Shown in pieces: positions 31,962-34,721 of a DNA stretch of 34,721 nucleotides. Under the pieces are notes generated by a model. The model saw only the letters and a list, made by a program, of their open reading frames with translations, ran no database searches and was not told the origin of the DNA. Source of the stretch: DASXMX01 sp036794395 (GTDB taxonomy: Bacteria; Planctomycetota; Phycisphaerae; Tepidisphaerales; Tepidisphaeraceae); assembly GCA_036794395.1 (NCBI GenBank), contig DAIRGS010000040.1, positions 1 to 34,721 of the forward strand. The letters are read 5' to 3'. Numbering within the stretch: the first letter of the stretch is position 1; the number at the start of each line of letters is the position of its first letter. The position numbers and the translations under genes were made by a program.

Positions 31962-34094
31962 CTACTGACGAATCACTCGATTGGCATCTTCCATCGTCAG
32001 AAACTCGACGCGGCCATCAGCAAAGAGAACGTTTACCTCTTCGGTATTTTCATCGAGTTTTTCGTACGCTACGACGGCGGTAGCCGGTGAGCGCGAAGTT
32101 TTATTGGCACCGACGTAGACATAATCGCTGTTGTCGTTGACCCAGGCCATTTTCTCTCGGGCATCGGCTGGCGCGGGCGGGGGATTGCGGGAGGATCGGG
32201 GGCTGAGGAAAACCTGAGGGGTAAGCTCTTCCTGCTGCATCATCACGCCGAGGCTCGGGGGGAACTGGCCTTGATGGGCGTTGGCGTACATCAGACTGGC
32301 CAGTCCGATCAGTTTGAGATTGGAGGCGCTCTTTACGCGATTGGCCTGCTCGCGGGCTCGATTGAGGGCGGGGAGCAGCATGGAGATTGCCACGGGCTGA
32401 GCATACAGCGCGGAAATGGCGGGATCGGAGGCGACAAGGGTGCTGCCGGGGAAGGGCTCGATGGAGCGGAAGTGAAAGCCCGCGGCATCAGCCCAGCTAA
32501 TGGCGCCGGCTGGGGAGAGATGCGCCTGGAGTTTCTGCAATTCCGGCAAAACAAGCGGCGGAGATTTGATGCCAAAAATATCCCCAACGCCGGCAAGGCG
32601 CGAAATCAACAGCCATGAGCCATACGCATCGGGAGCGGTTTGTGGGAGATCATGGAAACTGAAACCGGATACCGCCGACTGACCGAGGCGGGCACGAAGG
32701 GCAGTGAAACCGGGGTTCTGTGCAATCGACGAATTGGGGGTAGCACCGCGCCGCGCCGCGGCGGCGGCAACCTGGGGAAACGCCGCAACGTACAGATTGC
32801 CATCGTGAACTGTCCAGCAGGGAGCGAGCAGCGGAATGGCAAGATAATGGATCGTGAGGTTGTCGATTTTCACTGTCTGGAAAGACAGCTCCGGATGATC
32901 ATTAGGGCCGATCTGCTGCTCGATTTGTTTGAGTGCGAAGTCTTCGATTTTGGTCAGCGATTGTTCGAAACGGGCGGGATCCTTCAAATGGTTAACGAGG
33001 GTGATGCTGGACATTCCCCGGCCCCCGATCGTGGGGTCGGTAAAGTAGGCCCATTCGTCGCCGAGCGAGGCGATGACGTCCTTCTCGACATTGACGCCCG
33101 ATTCTTTTGCGACTTCGTTGATCGCAGCATCGAATTGATCGGCCACCTGCGGGTGGAACGAACGAAGCATGCCGCGAAGGGTCGAGATCACTGAAGAAAG
33201 ATCAGCCCGGGTTGCACCGGCCATCGTCGCGGTTTTGGGAATGGCCGTGAGAATCTGATCGCTGAGCGGCTCTGTCCCAACGAGTTTTAGAAATCCGGTG
33301 CGCGGCGCGGGGGCTTCGACGAACGCGACGCTTCCCCAATCTTTTCCATCGAAGCCGCTTGTGGCGGAGAGGCGTTTCAGGCCATTCAGGCCGAATTCCT
33401 CGCGCGCCTTGGCGATCATCTGAGCGGCCTGTGGATCAGCTTGCCTGGCAATGGTATCGATCATTGCAAACAGCTTTTCGTAGTCGACGTACGCGACGGC
33501 GACGGGATCCTTGATCAGGCGCGACATGGATGTTTTGAAAGCCGAATCGTCGGCCAGGCTTTTTCCTTTGGAGCCAAGGGCAGCTTGCGGATTCTCATAG
33601 CCGACCATCAAGGCGACCAGCTCCGGCGTGCGGACGACCTTGATCGGGAACGGGGGCTGAACCAGCGCAATCAGTTGCTCGAGTTGCTTCGCCAGTGCAT
33701 CGGCATCAGGACCGGGCTGCCAGAGCATGCCCAGATGCGGAGCCGGGGGCTGATTGGCGGGCATGTCGATGCCGGCAAAGAAGAAAGCCGTCGGTCGGTG
33801 CCAGGTGGATTTGGCGATGGCGGTAAAGATGGAACCAATCGCTTTGGCTTGCCCGTTGTCACGGCCGATTCGCTCGATCGCCTTGGGAAGGAAATCATCA
33901 ATGAACTCGCGGATTTGCGATTCATCGAGTACGGCCTTGAGATTGGACTGCGAGAATCCGGGACCAAGGTCCGCAGCCCCGCGCCAGCCGAGATAAATCG
34001 TGGCATCAGCCGGTACGCGATCGGCAAGTGCCTGGCCAAAGGCCAGCACCGGAGCCAGAGTAATGGCAATAAATGCGGTGAATTTAGCGAACAT
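31962..34094 (-). CDS. Exported protein with DUF3352-like body and pseudopilin-type tail
   Basis: 710 residues from the ATG at 34094, with GGAAGGA upstream. The signal peptide is residues 1-24 (FTAFIAITLAPVLAFGQALA). The body (25-570) is rich in PADATIYLGWRG, KLFAMIDTIARQ, GFDGKDWGSVAFVEAP and SSITLVNHLKDPARFEQSLTKIE patterns seen in planctomycete proteins of unknown function, similar in feel to DUF3352. The last 139 residues (572-710) begin LLPALNRAREQANRVKSASNLKLIGLASLMYANAHQGQFPP and end NVLFADGRVEFL. This is the segment that follows the N-terminal helix in planctomycete H-x9-DG pseudopilin-like proteins, here without a type IV pilin cleavage site. No enzyme motif is seen and the role is unknown. 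Confidence 0.75.
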   Translation of the reverse strand: MFAKFTAFIAITLAPVLAFGQALADRVPADATIYLGWRGAADLGPGFSQSNLKAVLDESQIREFIDDFLPKAIERIGRDNGQAKAIGSIFTAIAKSTWHRPTAFFFAGIDMPANQPPAPHLGMLWQPGPDADALAKQLEQLIALVQPPFPIKVVRTPELVALMVGYENPQAALGSKGKSLADDSAFKTSMSRLIKDPVAVAYVDYEKLFAMIDTIARQADPQAAQMIAKAREEFGLNGLKRLSATSGFDGKDWGSVAFVEAPAPRTGFLKLVGTEPLSDQILTAIPKTATMAGATRADLSSVISTLRGMLRSFHPQVADQFDAAINEVAKESGVNVEKDVIASLGDEWAYFTDPTIGGRGMSSITLVNHLKDPARFEQSLTKIEDFALKQIEQQIGPNDHPELSFQTVKIDNLTIHYLAIPLLAPCWTVHDGNLYVAAFPQVAAAAARRGATPNSSIAQNPGFTALRARLGQSAVSGFSFHDLPQTAPDAYGSWLLISRLAGVGDIFGIKSPPLVLPELQKLQAHLSPAGAISWADAAGFHFRSIEPFPGSTLVASDPAISALYAQPVAISMLLPALNRAREQANRVKSASNLKLIGLASLMYANAHQGQFPPSLGVMMQQEELTPQVFLSPRSSRNPPPAPADAREKMAWVNDNSDYVYVGANKTSRSPATAVVAYEKLDENTEEVNVLFADGRVEFLTMEDANRVIRQ

Positions 34095-34721
34095 GGTTCC
34101 TTCCGTTGGAGTCCATTTAATCATCGCTGGAGGTGGTCGAACTGGCAACCTGAAACCGGAAAAGAGTGCGTGGCGCTCCGCAACCCGTTACTCACTTCGC
34201 GGATGGAAAGCGAAGCAACGAGAGGTGCCAACCGCGGCAGAACACCGAAGTCGTTTTTGTCTTTATCTGCGGCCATCTGCGTCATCTGCGGCTAATTTCG
34301 TCTTCCGATCGGTTGACTTGACCTACGGGTCTCAAGAGGAGGATTAGCCGCAGATGACGCAGATGACCGCAGATAAGACTTGGGTAACTAGAATAACCGT
34401 GAGCGATTCCGCGCCATTGCTTTTAAGTGGCACGGGCCTTCCCCTTCGGGTCTGCCTTCGGCTCTGAGGCTCAGGCTCGAAGAGAGCCTCAGGGTCGAAG
34501 ACAGGCCGTGGTCGGGGACGCTTCGGGTCCGGCGCCGGGTGAGATGTGGGAAAACCAACTCGCCCGAACCGGGCATTTTCTGGTGGCAATTCAGAAGGTT
34601 GTCCAACTGTCGAAACCTGGTTTTCTCAAATCACACGCGTCGCTGAAGATCATGCCCCTCAATCATGGGCTTCCAGCCTCACCGTTATACACATTTTCCT
34701 TTCATCACCGCCTGTGCGCCG
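34095..34721. other. Terminal intergenic region with repeats
   Basis: 627 bases to the end of the window without a convincing gene. It holds an inverted pair of the 33-nt repeat (34263-34376) and a GC-rich hairpin, CTGAGGCTC / GAGCCTCAG (34464-34472 and 34484-34492). Open frames on both strands exist only because the repeats and GC-rich sequence are open. A partial gene at the very end cannot be excluded. Confidence 0.5.
34263..34376. repeat. Inverted pair of the 33-nt ccgcagat repeat
   Basis: Arm 34263-34296 (ttatctgcggccatctgcg...) and arm 34343-34376 (...cgcagatgaccgcagataa) pair over 34 bases with one mismatch. The first arm is nearly the exact complement of the block at 24340-24372. Arm order is the reverse of that around the insertion sequence. 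Confidence 0.88.

Noticed and set aside
33441..34295. 284-residue plus-strand frame opposite the exported protein
   Set aside because: Antisense to a gene with signal peptide and recognisable tail; its end (SAAICVICG) comes from the repeat.
34344..34589. 81-residue minus-strand frame ending SAVICVICG
   Set aside because: Low-complexity Pro/Arg-rich text finishing in the dispersed repeat; no ribosome site or similarity recognised.

Overview
The window looks like a scaffold from a GC-rich member of the Planctomycetota, most likely Phycisphaerae / Tepidisphaera-like. Three lineage habits point there: a secreted protein with an N-terminal ESLESRRLLSG (LEPR-XLL-type) tag, a membrane protein with the CxxCGYDxRxTPxxCPECG zinc ribbon, and a protein ending in the pseudopilin-like ASNLKLIGLASLMYAN...FADGRVEFL segment. 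No rRNA or tRNA gene was recognised. A run of ten N lies inside the RND pump gene, so this is a draft scaffold.

Layout. 1-2904: a secreted calpain-family protease (-) diverges from a GT2 glycosyltransferase (+). 3062-12737 (all -): the futalosine-pathway radical SAM enzyme MqnC, an RND efflux pair (adaptor and pump), then pyrR-pyrB, a BrnT-like toxin/ribbon-helix-helix antitoxin pair, and pyrC. The pyrimidine genes and the toxin-antitoxin pair are tightly packed, with ATGA overlaps and a 10-bp gap. 13178-16338 (-): a BlaI repressor coupled to an M56 (BlaR1-like) membrane peptidase that carries secretin-like domains and a helical tail; two matching 14-bp operator dyads lie upstream. 16504-18802: a zinc-ribbon membrane protein (-) diverges from an outer-membrane beta-barrel-like protein (+). 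18896-22220 (-): fdhD followed by an FdhF/YdeP-type molybdopterin oxidoreductase. 22318-27317 (-): asparagine synthase B and a GT4 glycosyltransferase, probably surface polysaccharide functions, separated by a complete IS4-family insertion sequence (24525-25851) with 14-bp terminal inverted repeats and a 9-bp target duplication. 27499-31782: a rhamnogalacturonan-acetylesterase-like SGNH hydrolase, a YlbF-family protein, SixA, TruB (-), an ArsR regulator and a dimethylargininase-like enzyme. 31962-34094 (-): a large exported protein with a pseudopilin-like tail.

The most unusual signal is the repeat load. Heptamer-built inverted repeats (consensus about GKCAGTD) occur at three loci. Two lie between convergent genes and supply the stop codons of pyrC and the molybdopterin oxidoreductase. 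The third lies inside mqnC and adds about 47 residues in frame. A second family (33-nt ccgcagat repeats) occurs four times. One pair belongs to a nested palindrome whose centre holds the IS4 element. Further hairpins (32-bp perfect arms at 13048-13129, and GGGAGAGGGG palindromes) lie in other gaps. The stress/pump/pyrimidine strand and the BlaI system are the best candidates for unusual regulation.
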